Shown here in pieces: positions 19,387 to 27,350 of a stretch of DNA of 64,000 bases (position 1 is the stretch's first letter; the number at the start of each line of letters is the position of its first letter). The position numbers were made by a program, and so were the translations under genes. The stretch spans positions 4,712,001 through 4,776,000 of the forward strand of contig NZ_CP009282.1 of assembly GCF_000758605.1 (NCBI RefSeq). Reading direction: 5' to 3'. This DNA comes from Paenibacillus sp. FSL R5-0912 (lineage in GTDB: Bacteria > Bacillota > Bacilli > Paenibacillales > Paenibacillaceae). Below the pieces are notes generated by a model. The model did not search any database, had not been told where the DNA came from, and was given only the letters and a program-made list of their open reading frames with translations.

Positions 19387-20715
19387 TCATCTTAAGGTAA
19401 AGCTCTCGTCCATCGCCTTCTTGAGAGGGGACAGGAAAAAGTCGATGATCCGCCGTTTGCCGGTCTTGGCTTCAACTGTGACCGCCATCCCTGGCGTCAT
19501 CCGGATGAAGCTTCCGCTTGAAGTAGTGTCTGAAACCACTCTCAGCTTCGCTTTAAAGACGGGACCGAGCTTCTCATCCTCGAAGGCGTCCGGGCTGACA
19601 TAGGTAATTTCCCCCTGCAGGTACCCGTATTTTTGAAAAGGAAACGTATCCACCTTCAGATTAGCTTCCTGGCCTTTCTTGATAAAGCCGATATCCTGGT
19701 TGGCAATAGTCGCTTCGACGATAAGAGGAGTATCGTCTGGAACGATGGATATTACATCCTGGGCGCTCGTTACGACCCCGCCGATCGTATAGGAAGACAG
19801 GCCATGCACTGTGCCGTCCACCGGAGAGGTCAGCTGCTGGAGCTCGTATCTCTTATTAGCCTTAGTAAGCTCGGATTCCAGGCTGTACAGCGTTTTCTCG
19901 GTTTCGACCAGCTCGTCCAGAATGGTGCGTTTATGCCGCTCTTCAAGCGAAACAACGTTTTGCTTCGCTTCCGCAAGCGCATTTTCCGCTTTTTGCACTT
20001 TTGTCTCCTGCGAAGAGATTTGCAGCTTGGCTTTATTCAGATCATTGTCGGCTTGAAGAAGGCTGGCGCTATCCTCAAACCCCTCTTCGGCGCTGCCCTC
20101 AGCCTTCATCGCTGCCAGCGCGTAATCCTTGTTAGCCAGCTCCAGGGCGGCCTTCTCAAGCTCCAGCTCCTGCTCGGTCTGAGAAACCTGGAGCTCTGCT
20201 TCCTTCCTGCCGCTACTGAATTCCTCGTCGCGTGCCTCGCGGAGCTGCATTTGCATGCCCAGTATTTCCGCGGTATTCACGGACGGATCCAGGTTCTCCT
20301 CTTCAAGACCCTTGAACGCTGCGCCTTTAAGCTCCGCCTCCAGCATCGCCTTTTGCAGCCTGGCGACGTAAATCTGCTTGTCCAGCTCCTGGATGTCGGC
20401 CGTGGAGGTGGTAGAATCCAGCTCTACCAAAACCTGGCCCTCCGACACATGCTCCCCTTCTTTCACGAGCACAGCCTTGATCGTGCCGCCTTCCAGCGGC
20501 TGAAGTACCTTTGTTCTACCGTCGGGAATGACTTTGCCTCTAGCCGTCGCTACCTCATCTACCTTCCCCAAATAAGACCAGGACAAGATAAGGAGAAATA
20601 GGACGACGATCAGCCAAATAAGCCATCTGCCTAAAGGAGAAGGCGGCGTTTCCTCGATTTCGAGCGCGGCAGGCAGAAATTCATACTCTAGACGATCCTT
20701 TTTTAATCCGAACAT
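19387..20715 (-). CDS. HlyD-type membrane fusion protein (type I secretion adaptor)
   Basis: The 442-residue product has the classical HlyD layout. A short cytosolic head contains FLPAALEIEETPPSP, which closely resembles the start of RTX-exporter adaptors. One membrane helix spans about residues 31-48. The first lipoyl half carries GGTIKAVLVKEGEHVSEGQ, a long coiled coil covers about 105-300, the second lipoyl half has SPVDGTVHGL, and a beta-barrel domain ends in a tail with SPLKKAMDESF, again typical of RTX adaptors. It would bridge the ABC exporter across the membrane towards the wall. ATG 20715 lies one base after the exporter stop, with AGAGGG within the exporter's last codons. In Gram-negatives this protein docks TolC; no such partner is encoded here. 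Confidence 0.93.
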   Translation of the reverse strand: MFGLKKDRLEYEFLPAALEIEETPPSPLGRWLIWLIVVLFLLILSWSYLGKVDEVATARGKVIPDGRTKVLQPLEGGTIKAVLVKEGEHVSEGQVLVELDSTTSTADIQELDKQIYVARLQKAMLEAELKGAAFKGLEEENLDPSVNTAEILGMQMQLREARDEEFSSGRKEAELQVSQTEQELELEKAALELANKDYALAAMKAEGSAEEGFEDSASLLQADNDLNKAKLQISSQETKVQKAENALAEAKQNVVSLEERHKRTILDELVETEKTLYSLESELTKANKRYELQQLTSPVDGTVHGLSSYTIGGVVTSAQDVISIVPDDTPLIVEATIANQDIGFIKKGQEANLKVDTFPFQKYGYLQGEITYVSPDAFEDEKLGPVFKAKLRVVSDTTSSGSFIRMTPGMAVTVEAKTGKRRIIDFFLSPLKKAMDESFTLR

Positions 20716-20716
20716 G

Positions 20717-22885
20717 TTATTCCCTCTCCTGCTGATTATAGAGATAGTGATACAACCCTTTTTTGGCTAGTAACGCTTCATGCGCCCCCGCTTCAATGAG
20801 ATTTCCTTTGTCCATAACCATAATGCGGCTGGCGGTTCTCAGCGTAGATAGCCGGTGGGCGATAATGATGACGGTCCGGCCTTCGCAGATTTTTTGCAGA
20901 TTGTTCTGAATGATCCGCTCGGACTCATAGTCCAGCGCTGAGGTCGCTTCATCAAAGATAAGAATTCTGGGATTGCCGAGCAGCGCCCGTGCAATGGCGA
21001 TCCGCTGCCTTTGGCCGCCAGACAAACCTTCCCCGCGTTCTCCGACCAGGGTATCGTAGCCTTCCGGCATTTCGATAATAAAGTCATGCGCACCTGCCAG
21101 GCGGGCGACGCGTACGATGTCCTGAATATTAGCCGACGGATTGTTAAGCGCGATATTTTCGCGGATACTCCCACTGAACAGGTAGTTTTCCTGGAGCACG
21201 ACTCCGATCTGACGCCGCAGCCACGAGGGATCGGCCAGGGAGATATCAACCCCGTCGATCAGAATTTTGCCCGATTCCGGAACATACAGGCGTTGGATCA
21301 GCTTGGATACCGTACTTTTGCCCGAGCCGCTGCGCCCGACAATGCCGACGACCGTACCGGGCGGTATGGCGAAAGACAATTTGCGCACGATTTCTGGCCC
21401 GTCCACTTTATAGCGGAACGTTACCGATTCGAACTGAATCTGTCCGCGGATGCGCGGCAGCCGGGTCTTGGACGCGGAAATGGTGGGCTCTGGTTTGACG
21501 AGAAATATATCCTTTAATTTATCAATCGATATGCCCGTCTGCTGGAAGTCCTGCCACATCTGGACCAGGCGTAGTACGGGATCGCTGACCCGCCCGGCCA
21601 GCATTTGAAAGGCGATCAGTTGCCCGACTGTGATCGTTCCGGCTAGTACCAGATGGGTTCCGTAAAACAGGATGGCGAGATTGGAAATCTTCTGAATAAA
21701 TTGGGCGAGCGAGCCGGCCGTGCCTGACAAAATAAGCAGTTTGAAGCTGGAACGCGTGTAATTCGCAAGCAGGCCTTCCCACTTTTTTTGGGAAATCGGC
21801 TCTAAAGCAAACGACTTGATCGTCTGTATGCCGGATACGGCCTCTACTAGATAGGACTGGGATTCCGATCCGCGCTGGAATTTCTCTTCGAGCCTGCTGC
21901 GGAGCAAAGGGGTAAAGATGATAGAAAGAAGTGCAAAAAACGGAAGCGTGCCGAGTACGATAAAGGTTAGCCGGGTACTGTAGGCAAACATGACGGCGAT
22001 ATATACCGCAATAAACAACACGTCGAGCACCGCCGTAAACGGCGAGCCGGTCAGGAACTGCCGGATATTCTCAAGCTCGCGGACCCGGGCGATTGTGGCT
22101 CCCGTTCTGCGATTCTCGAAATAAGATAGCGGAAGTCGAAACAGATGGCTGAATAGCTTTGAGCTGAGCGTAATGTCCACCCTGCTGGTCGTATGGGTAA
22201 ACACATAGTTCCGGCTGATGCTCAGGATCAGTTCAAACACGATGATAACCAGCAGTCCGATGGCCAGAACATTAAGCGTTGACAGCCCGTGATGTGCCAG
22301 CACTTTATCGATGATGACCTGGGTTATCATCGGTGAAACAAGCCCGAACAGCTGCAGGAACAACGAAGCAATCAGAACTTCGGCCAAAATCTTCTTGTGC
22401 TTCCACAACGCCGGCAAAAACCACTTAATGCCGAATGCCTCGCTGTGCTCCGATTTGAATTGAGGCGCAAACAAGATGAGCTCTCCGCTCCACATACCAG
22501 CCAGCTCATTTGCACTCAGGCTGGACGGTATACCGATCAACGGGTCCAGAATTAAAAACTCCGACTCATTAACCTTGGCGAGTACAACATATCCGCTCTC
22601 TTTCTTGCGCAGTGCAGCCGGTAATGGAAGCTTCCGCAGCCGTTCGAGCTTTACTTCGGCCTTTTTGGCTTTAAACCCCAGCTCCTTGGCTGCTTGCAGC
22701 ATCTGCAGCGTGTTCATGCCTTCACAGTCAATGGCCAGGGAATGCCGTATCTGATCGTAGTCGGCCGAAACATTGTGATAGTTGGCGATCAGGATCAAAC
22801 ACTGCAGGCCAGTATCCAAAACCGGAACCTCCGGCTCTCCTTCCTTACGCTTGTCCTCCTCGTGTACTTCAGCGGTTATCCCCAT
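20717..22885 (-). CDS. HlyB-type ABC exporter with inactive C39-like domain
   Basis: This 722-residue protein has an N-terminal C39-like domain (about 20-140), six membrane helices (about 155-440) and an ATPase domain with Walker A GRSGSGKST near 515, LSGGQRQRIAIA near 618, Walker B ILIFDEATSALD and the H-loop IIAHRLSTL. In the C39-like domain the catalytic Cys position is Thr25 (DTGLQCL) and the catalytic His region reads SGYVVL. It therefore should not cleave leader peptides and belongs with the HlyB class, whose C39-like domain instead holds RTX cargo. It is the first gene of the operon. The start ATG 22885 has AAGGG ten bases upstream. A bacteriocin exporter is unlikely because the proteolytic residues are missing. 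Confidence 0.93.
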   Translation of the reverse strand: MGITAEVHEEDKRKEGEPEVPVLDTGLQCLILIANYHNVSADYDQIRHSLAIDCEGMNTLQMLQAAKELGFKAKKAEVKLERLRKLPLPAALRKKESGYVVLAKVNESEFLILDPLIGIPSSLSANELAGMWSGELILFAPQFKSEHSEAFGIKWFLPALWKHKKILAEVLIASLFLQLFGLVSPMITQVIIDKVLAHHGLSTLNVLAIGLLVIIVFELILSISRNYVFTHTTSRVDITLSSKLFSHLFRLPLSYFENRRTGATIARVRELENIRQFLTGSPFTAVLDVLFIAVYIAVMFAYSTRLTFIVLGTLPFFALLSIIFTPLLRSRLEEKFQRGSESQSYLVEAVSGIQTIKSFALEPISQKKWEGLLANYTRSSFKLLILSGTAGSLAQFIQKISNLAILFYGTHLVLAGTITVGQLIAFQMLAGRVSDPVLRLVQMWQDFQQTGISIDKLKDIFLVKPEPTISASKTRLPRIRGQIQFESVTFRYKVDGPEIVRKLSFAIPPGTVVGIVGRSGSGKSTVSKLIQRLYVPESGKILIDGVDISLADPSWLRRQIGVVLQENYLFSGSIRENIALNNPSANIQDIVRVARLAGAHDFIIEMPEGYDTLVGERGEGLSGGQRQRIAIARALLGNPRILIFDEATSALDYESERIIQNNLQKICEGRTVIIIAHRLSTLRTASRIMVMDKGNLIEAGAHEALLAKKGLYHYLYNQQERE

Positions 22886-23255
22886 CGTCCAACATCCCTT
22901 GTTTTTATTGGAAAAGCTTATGTAATTTAAAGATACATTTAGACAAATAATATCACATAAACTGGAAACGTAATGTCGAAATATGTATTTAGAAATAATT
23001 TTTTCAAATTATTCACAGTACAAAAAAAGCGCTTATTCCAGATGGAAAGGAGCGCCTTTCGTATCAACATTTAGTATTCAAATAAAGGATATAAGCTGAT
23101 CAAATTCGTGCTCGAGTCCCCAATCAGCGATCCTTCTTACCTTCTCCTCCACTTTTACGAGCTGTTTGCACTGCTCTCTGATTATCAACAGATAGTTAAG
23201 TACTCACTTTTTTTCCTTTAGTTTGGGATCATCTGTTAATCCGAGAAAATAATCA
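22886..23255. other. Intergenic region upstream of the secretion operon
   Basis: The first 130 bases upstream of the exporter are AT-rich and must contain its promoter, but no convincing -35/-10 pair stands out. A minus-strand terminator lies at 23022-23059. On the minus strand at about 23075-23190 a short open stretch reads EQCKQLVKVEEK and ends in a stop with no credible start, so it is probably a decayed gene remnant. Confidence 0.5.
23022..23059 (-). terminator. Rho-independent terminator
   Basis: On the minus strand, AAAGGCGCT pairs with AGCGCTTTT (one G-U pair). An inner TTCCA/TGGAA stem lies between them and a run of seven T follows. It insulates the secretion operon from the hypothetical gene at 23256-23558. 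Confidence 0.7.
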
Positions 23256-23558
23256 TTAAAATTCAAGTTCTAAATCGATTGAGTTGTTAGTTCTCCCCCA
23301 TGTTTTAGATGGAAGTAAAGTATCAGATGGATAACCAATTTTATATTCGTCATTATCAAATATAGATTTAGAGTAAGTGGCAATTAAGTTGCTGATGCGC
23401 GTCATTAAAGTTGAACAATATGAACGTACTTGAGAATTTCCTTTACTTTCCTCAAATAAAAAAGTCAGTTCTATGCCCAACTCTAAATTTTTTAGTTGAG
23501 ATACTTTACTATTTGAATTTTCCAAAAGATGGATTCCCTGTTTGATTACCGTTCTCAT
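23256..23558 (-). CDS. Hypothetical protein, 100 residues
   Basis: An AT-rich open frame begins MRTVIKQGIHLLENSN and ends SIDLELEF. It has no signal peptide, membrane segment or recognised motif. Base composition differs from the GC-rich secretion operon next to it, which suggests accessory DNA or a remnant of a longer gene. A minus-strand terminator lies about 200 bp downstream. I cannot assign a function; it may not be expressed. Confidence 0.4.
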   Translation of the reverse strand: MRTVIKQGIHLLENSNSKVSQLKNLELGIELTFLFEESKGNSQVRSYCSTLMTRISNLIATYSKSIFDNDEYKIGYPSDTLLPSKTWGRTNNSIDLELEF

Positions 23559-23616
23559 ACCTGGAGCCCAAATGAGTTAATAATTAGATGTTGATCGAAT
23601 TGGCAATAGTAGCATG

Positions 23617-23732
23617 TTCTTGTCCATTTTCGGCAAAGAGACCAAGTTCTTGTCCTTTGCTCAGGACAAGAACTTGGTCCCTTAAAACAGAAAAGTCGTG
23701 CTGCGAATTCTTATGGGACTTTGTTCTTGTCC
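23617..23732. repeat. TTCTTGTCC motif cluster with a perfect 17-bp inverted repeat
   Basis: TTCTTGTCC occurs in direct orientation at 23617-23625, 23647-23655 and 23724-23732, and inverted at 23664-23672. The middle pair sits in a perfect 17-bp inverted repeat (23640-23656 and 23663-23679) with a 6-base loop. No T-run follows on either strand, so a simple terminator is less likely. The cluster ends 67 bp before the phosphatidyltransferase start and could be an operator or a structured leader. Confidence 0.6.
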
Positions 23733-23799
23733 ACCGACAATAATAAAGCATAGATAATATATAAAAGCAATTCTCCCAGCAGAAGGACGGAGGCTGAAA

Positions 23800-24333
23800 A
23801 TGAAGCTTGTACCCAACTGCATAACGCTCAGCCGGACCTTGCTGGCACTCCTGCTGTTCTGGCTTGAGCCGCTGGGCGCGGGCTTCACTATTGTCTATAT
23901 CCTGTGCGGAATCACAGATATGCTGGACGGGCCGATTGCCAGAAAAACCGGAACAATCAGCAGCCTCGGCGCCAAGCTTGACTCCCTGGCCGACATGACG
24001 CTGGTAGGCGCTGCATTATATACATTGTATCCGTTCCTTGGACTTACACCCGGGGTTCTCCTCTGGATCATGCTGATCGCCTTAATCCGGGGTGCCTCCA
24101 TGCTGACCGCGCTGCGCAAATTCCGGACCTACGGGAGCATTCATACCTATGGCAACAAACTCGCCGGACTCCTGTTATTTATCACACCTCTGCTGCTTCC
24201 GTATATTCATCAAGGAGTCTGGACTGCTGTTGTATGCACCGTAGCTACCATATCCGCTGTGGAGGAATTCATCATTCTTCTGAGCTCAAGCCAGCTGCAG
24301 CTGGACCGAAAGGGGCTGTATCGGCGGCGTTAA
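23800..24333 (+). CDS. CDP-alcohol phosphatidyltransferase family protein
   Basis: The 177-residue membrane protein transfers a phosphatidyl group from a CDP-lipid to an alcohol during phospholipid synthesis. The complete signature DG-x2-AR-x8-G-x3-D-x3-D is present at about residues 43-65 (DGPIARKTG ... DSLAD). Hydrophobic segments before and after it fit the family's six-helix fold, and the length is normal. ATG 23800 has GGAGG six bases upstream. The acceptor alcohol cannot be told from sequence; PgsA-like or archaetidyl-type enzymes are possible. It stands alone on the plus strand, preceded by the TTCTTGTCC cluster. Confidence 0.9.
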   Translation: MKLVPNCITLSRTLLALLLFWLEPLGAGFTIVYILCGITDMLDGPIARKTGTISSLGAKLDSLADMTLVGAALYTLYPFLGLTPGVLLWIMLIALIRGASMLTALRKFRTYGSIHTYGNKLAGLLLFITPLLLPYIHQGVWTAVVCTVATISAVEEFIILLSSSQLQLDRKGLYRRR

Positions 24334-24428
24334 TCCTCAGTAGATACACCCCAAAGAACCCATAACACACACAACGGGCTCTCCGGTAACACTCCCCATT
24401 CTTCTATAGTCCTGCACAACAAGAATAC

Positions 24429-24953
24429 TTAGCCTACCGGTCCGGCATCCGCAAAGCTCCTGATTAACGCCTTGACCTGTCGTCTGGAGGTAACGGTGAT
24501 GACTTGCTGATGAGCGCCGGCCTGCCGGAGTCTCGCAATGGTGTTGTCGCGGCTTCGTGTCTTGTAGCTCCAGACCCATTTCACAAACGCAAAGTCGAGC
24601 TTCTCCGGACAGCCTTCGTTCATATCGGGTCTGGTCTGGTTATGGTACATCAGACGCCGCTTCACAATCCGGTACATGCATAAGAGCCTGGGCAGATCCA
24701 GAAAAATGATGACATCCGCACGCCTGATCCTCATATCCATGGTCTTTGAATAATTGCCGTCTATAATCCACTGCTCTTGCTCCGTATATTGCCGGACTAG
24801 CCCGTCCCACTCCTCATCCGGCGTGGGAATCCAGTCCGGGTTCCAGAAAAGGGCGTCCAGATGCACAACCGGAAGATGGAGCAGACCGCCGACCTGCCGT
24901 GCCAAGGTGGATTTGCCCGAGCCTCCTGATCCGAGAATTAGAATCCGGTTCAT
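24429..24953 (-). CDS. P-loop NTPase of the FlaR/adenylate-kinase-like type
   Basis: The 174-residue protein has a Walker A loop at residues 8-15 (GSGGSGKS), then LDALFWNPDW and WIIDGNYSKTMDMRI. This order is typical of small 'DNA topology modulation' FlaR-like kinases related to shikimate and adenylate kinases. VIIFLDLPR is the Walker-B-like strand. The natural substrate of this family is unknown. It is monocistronic or cotranscribed with nothing obvious, 38 bp after the start of the amidase gene's downstream flank. Confidence 0.8.
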   Translation of the reverse strand: MNRILILGSGGSGKSTLARQVGGLLHLPVVHLDALFWNPDWIPTPDEEWDGLVRQYTEQEQWIIDGNYSKTMDMRIRRADVIIFLDLPRLLCMYRIVKRRLMYHNQTRPDMNEGCPEKLDFAFVKWVWSYKTRSRDNTIARLRQAGAHQQVITVTSRRQVKALIRSFADAGPVG

Positions 24954-24991
24954 AAGTTCTCCTTATTCAATATGACATAACTGCTATCCCT

Positions 24992-25735
24992 TCAATCCAA
25001 CTGCAAATAGTCTCTAATTCCATCCACGATCGCAGAGGCAACTCCTTCCTGAAACGCTGAGGTCCACATCTTCGCCTCATCGCCGGGGTTCGTTAAATAT
25101 CCCAGTTCCAGCAGCACGGCCGGCATCTCCGTCTCGCGCAGGACAAAAAAGTTTGCAACCTTAACTCCGCGGTCGTTGAGACCCGTGGCTTGAATGACAT
25201 GCTTATGTATAGTTTCGGCAAAAGCCAGTGATTCGTCATGATAATAAAAGGACTCCGTACCCGATGCCGATGCATCCTCATAGGTATTACCATGGATGGA
25301 GATAAATAAATCTGCCGGGAGGTCATTCGCGAACTCCGGCCGGTACAGCTCATGCGTGGATATGAAAGCATCCCCGGTCCGGGTAAGCTCAATCTGAAGC
25401 TGCGGATCATCCGCCAGCTTCGCTGCTATTGCCTGTGATACGCTGAGGTTGAACTCCTTCTCAAACCGTCCGCTCACAGAAGTCGCACCAGGGTCTTCAC
25501 CGCCATGACCCGGATCGATTACAACCTTGTACACAGGTCCGGAATACACTGGATCACTGCTTCCAGGCCCGCTTGTACGATCTGGTTCATGAAATGCCCG
25601 ATTACCCGCCGCCGGAGGCGCAGCCAGACTTGAGTCTGCGCTATTCCCGCCTGAACCGTTACTGACGCCATCACTGCATGCCGCAAGCAGTAGCAGACTG
25701 AGCCATACGGCAGCTATAATGTACATCTTCCTCAT
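24992..25735 (-). CDS. Lipoprotein N-acetylmuramoyl-L-alanine amidase (Amidase_3)
   Basis: The 247-residue product starts with a lipoprotein signal ending LLLLAAC (lipidated Cys20), followed by a Ser/Gly linker. The catalytic domain has the zinc-site sequence VVIDPGHGGEDPGA, the next ligand Glu in FEKEFNLS, SIHGN with the third ligand, and the catalytic Glu in LLELGYLTN. It should cut the bond between muramic acid and the stem peptide on the outer face of the membrane, like CwlD-type enzymes. It is not obviously in an operon. Confidence 0.9.
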   Translation of the reverse strand: MRKMYIIAAVWLSLLLLAACSDGVSNGSGGNSADSSLAAPPAAGNRAFHEPDRTSGPGSSDPVYSGPVYKVVIDPGHGGEDPGATSVSGRFEKEFNLSVSQAIAAKLADDPQLQIELTRTGDAFISTHELYRPEFANDLPADLFISIHGNTYEDASASGTESFYYHDESLAFAETIHKHVIQATGLNDRGVKVANFFVLRETEMPAVLLELGYLTNPGDEAKMWTSAFQEGVASAIVDGIRDYLQLD

Positions 25736-25841
25736 TCCGGTCTCTCCTTATCGCCCACTTCAATTCGTATCCCCTTCCATTTCAGCATACCGGAGGCTGG
25801 ATAGGCAAGACCTAATCTCACCTATGCATTCATATCTTCAC

Positions 25842-25881
25842 AAAAAAACTGATGGAGGCCTATGTCATGGCTCCAATCAGT
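25842..25881 (-). terminator. Rho-independent terminator of the SMR operon
   Basis: On the minus strand ACTGATTGGAGCC pairs with GGCCTCCATCAGT with one bulge, followed by seven T. It lies 18 bp after the stop codon of the second SMR pump gene. Confidence 0.75.
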
Positions 25882-25898
25882 CTTGTGTTATTTCTATG

Positions 25899-26252
25899 CT
25901 ATTTGGCGGGTGTATGCTCTGCTGCCTGCCCGGCATGACTAGAGGAATTCAGCAAGACGAGCCCCCCGATAATGGTAAGCAGACTAATGCCGGTGAGCAG
26001 GTTGAAGGGATCCTTCCAGATCAGGATACCGATGAGTGCAGTCAGCGCCGTTCCCACACCTGACCAGATGGCATAAGCCAGGCTTAACGGTATGGTTCGG
26101 AGACTAATGGACAAGCTGTAAAAGGCCACACCCATTCCAATCACTACCCCGATAGACGGCAGCACACTGCTGAATCCGTCGGAGAGCTTGAGCATTGTCG
26201 TGCCAAAGATTTCCGAGAGGATGGCAATACTTAGTGCTAGATAACTTTTCAC
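25899..26252 (-). CDS. SMR family multidrug efflux subunit (second of a pair)
   Basis: The 117-residue protein has four membrane helices. The conserved proton/drug-binding Glu of helix 1 is in ILSEIFGTTMLK, and helix 3 carries AYAIWSGVGTA. A hydrophilic tail of about 13 residues is longer than usual. The start is GTG 26252 with GGAGGG seven bases upstream, inside the end of the preceding gene. Paired SMR genes commonly form heterodimers such as EbrAB or YkkCD that export cationic compounds by proton exchange. It shares an operon with the TetR regulator. Confidence 0.92.
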   Translation of the reverse strand: MKSYLALSIAILSEIFGTTMLKLSDGFSSVLPSIGVVIGMGVAFYSLSISLRTIPLSLAYAIWSGVGTALTALIGILIWKDPFNLLTGISLLTIIGGLVLLNSSSHAGQAAEHTPAK

Positions 26253-26255
26253 AGT

Positions 26256-26579
26256 TCAACCCTCCGTTGAAAGCTTCAGGAGCACCACACCGCCAATGAT
26301 GAGGAGCAGTCCTGCTACTTTTTTGACATTCAGACTTTCTTTATAGACCAGTACGCCAACCAATGCGGTTAACGCCGTTCCCACACCCGACCAGATGGCA
26401 TAAGCCGTCCCGAGGGGGATCTCCTTCAGCGCGAGTGACAGATTGAAGAACGCCAGCCCCATGCCGGCGACCACCGCAATGGATGGAAGCAGTCTTTTGA
26501 ACCCGTTCGATGCCTTAAGCATGGAGCTGCCGAAGACCTCACTCACAATAGCTAACGACAATAATACATAAGAATTCAC
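26256..26579 (-). CDS. SMR family multidrug efflux subunit (first of a pair)
   Basis: The 107-residue protein has four membrane helices, the essential Glu in IVSEVFGSSMLK and the conserved AYAIWSGVGTALTALVG. It starts at GTG 26579 with GGAGG eight bases upstream, 12 bp after the TetR stop. Its stop is 3 bp before the second SMR gene. The two proteins are clearly related paralogues and probably assemble as an antiparallel heterodimer in the cytoplasmic membrane. Expected substrates are lipophilic cations, but this is family knowledge only. Confidence 0.92.
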   Translation of the reverse strand: MNSYVLLSLAIVSEVFGSSMLKASNGFKRLLPSIAVVAGMGLAFFNLSLALKEIPLGTAYAIWSGVGTALTALVGVLVYKESLNVKKVAGLLLIIGGVVLLKLSTEG

Positions 26580-26591
26580 TTGGGTTGCCTC

Positions 26592-27125
26592 CTAATTAAT
26601 CATCTCCAGCAATTTGCTGACGACCTTGTCCCGCATTTCACCGCTGATTTCACCGATTCCAAATACCTCCGATAACCACAGGCCGTCTACAGCCAGCCGG
26701 ACAATCGAGGAGATCACCGGATCAAGTCCATCGTTCTCCATGTTCTGCTGCCAGACCGAGTACTGTTCACGAAGCTCTTCCAGCAGATCCCCGTTATTAA
26801 AAAGCGCTGCGTTAAGCGCTACGTTCATGCCCTGCTCTTCCTTATCTGCTTCAACGGTGGACTTCAGATAGGCCCGGCTCCATTTCCCTTGATCCCGTGT
26901 ATCCCGGGCTGCCCTATTCTGAACATCTGCTATGAAGTCATTCGTTATCCCTGACACCATGCTTTGAATTAAGGCGTCCTTATTTGGAAAATGATGCAGC
27001 AGACCGCCTTTGCTCACCCCTGCTTCGGCGGCTACTGCTTCAAGCGTAAGCTTCTCAATTCCTTGATGCTTCACGACGTTTGAAGCGGCCGCCAGAATCA
27101 GACTTCGTTTGGAATTACTATTCAA
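26592..27125 (-). CDS. TetR family repressor of the SMR pair
   Basis: The N-terminal helix-turn-helix is clear (GIEKLTLEAVAAEAGVSKGG, then LLHHFPNKDALI). The remaining 120 residues form the ligand domain. I chose TTG 27125 because AGGTGA lies five bases upstream; GTG 27134 is possible but would overlap that ribosome site and leave almost no leader. The gene heads the SMR operon, and a palindromic operator lies in its own promoter, so it probably represses itself and both pump genes until a ligand binds. Confidence 0.9.
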   Translation of the reverse strand: MNSNSKRSLILAAASNVVKHQGIEKLTLEAVAAEAGVSKGGLLHHFPNKDALIQSMVSGITNDFIADVQNRAARDTRDQGKWSRAYLKSTVEADKEEQGMNVALNAALFNNGDLLEELREQYSVWQQNMENDGLDPVISSIVRLAVDGLWLSEVFGIGEISGEMRDKVVSKLLEMIN

Positions 27126-27144
27126 GTGAATCACCTCTGCATTT

Positions 27145-27174
27145 ACTATACCGTCCGGACGGTTTGAATGTCAA
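27145..27174 (-). promoter_or_regulatory. TetR operator overlapping a sigma-A promoter
   Basis: On the minus strand, TTGACA (27169-27174) and TATAGT (27145-27150) are separated by 18 bp. The perfect 14-bp palindrome ACCGTCCGGACGGT (27150-27163) fills most of the spacer. A bound dimer would block RNA polymerase. The predicted start site is only about a dozen bases from the TetR start codon. Confidence 0.82.
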
Positions 27175-27350
27175 TTAATTAACAAGAACAACGTCGCCCG
27201 GCGGAAGAATCCAACTGGAGTGTATGCATTATGCAGCTTATCCGGCCTGTGTAACTTAGGAGATATTAGGCCACCACTTACTCCCCTCAGACTTCTTCTG
27301 ACAGCTACCTCTGTACAGTTCCCCGGGGAAATTAAGCGCAATGCAATACT

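Noticed and set aside
20717..22885. Bacteriocin (double-glycine leader) exporter
   Set aside because: The C39 catalytic Cys and His positions are replaced, no small peptide gene with a GG leader was seen, and the operon ends in RTX cargo.
27130..27350. Guanidine (ykkC-type) riboswitch upstream of the SMR genes
   Set aside because: SMR pumps are often under such riboswitches, but here the leader is about a dozen bases and a TetR operator explains control.
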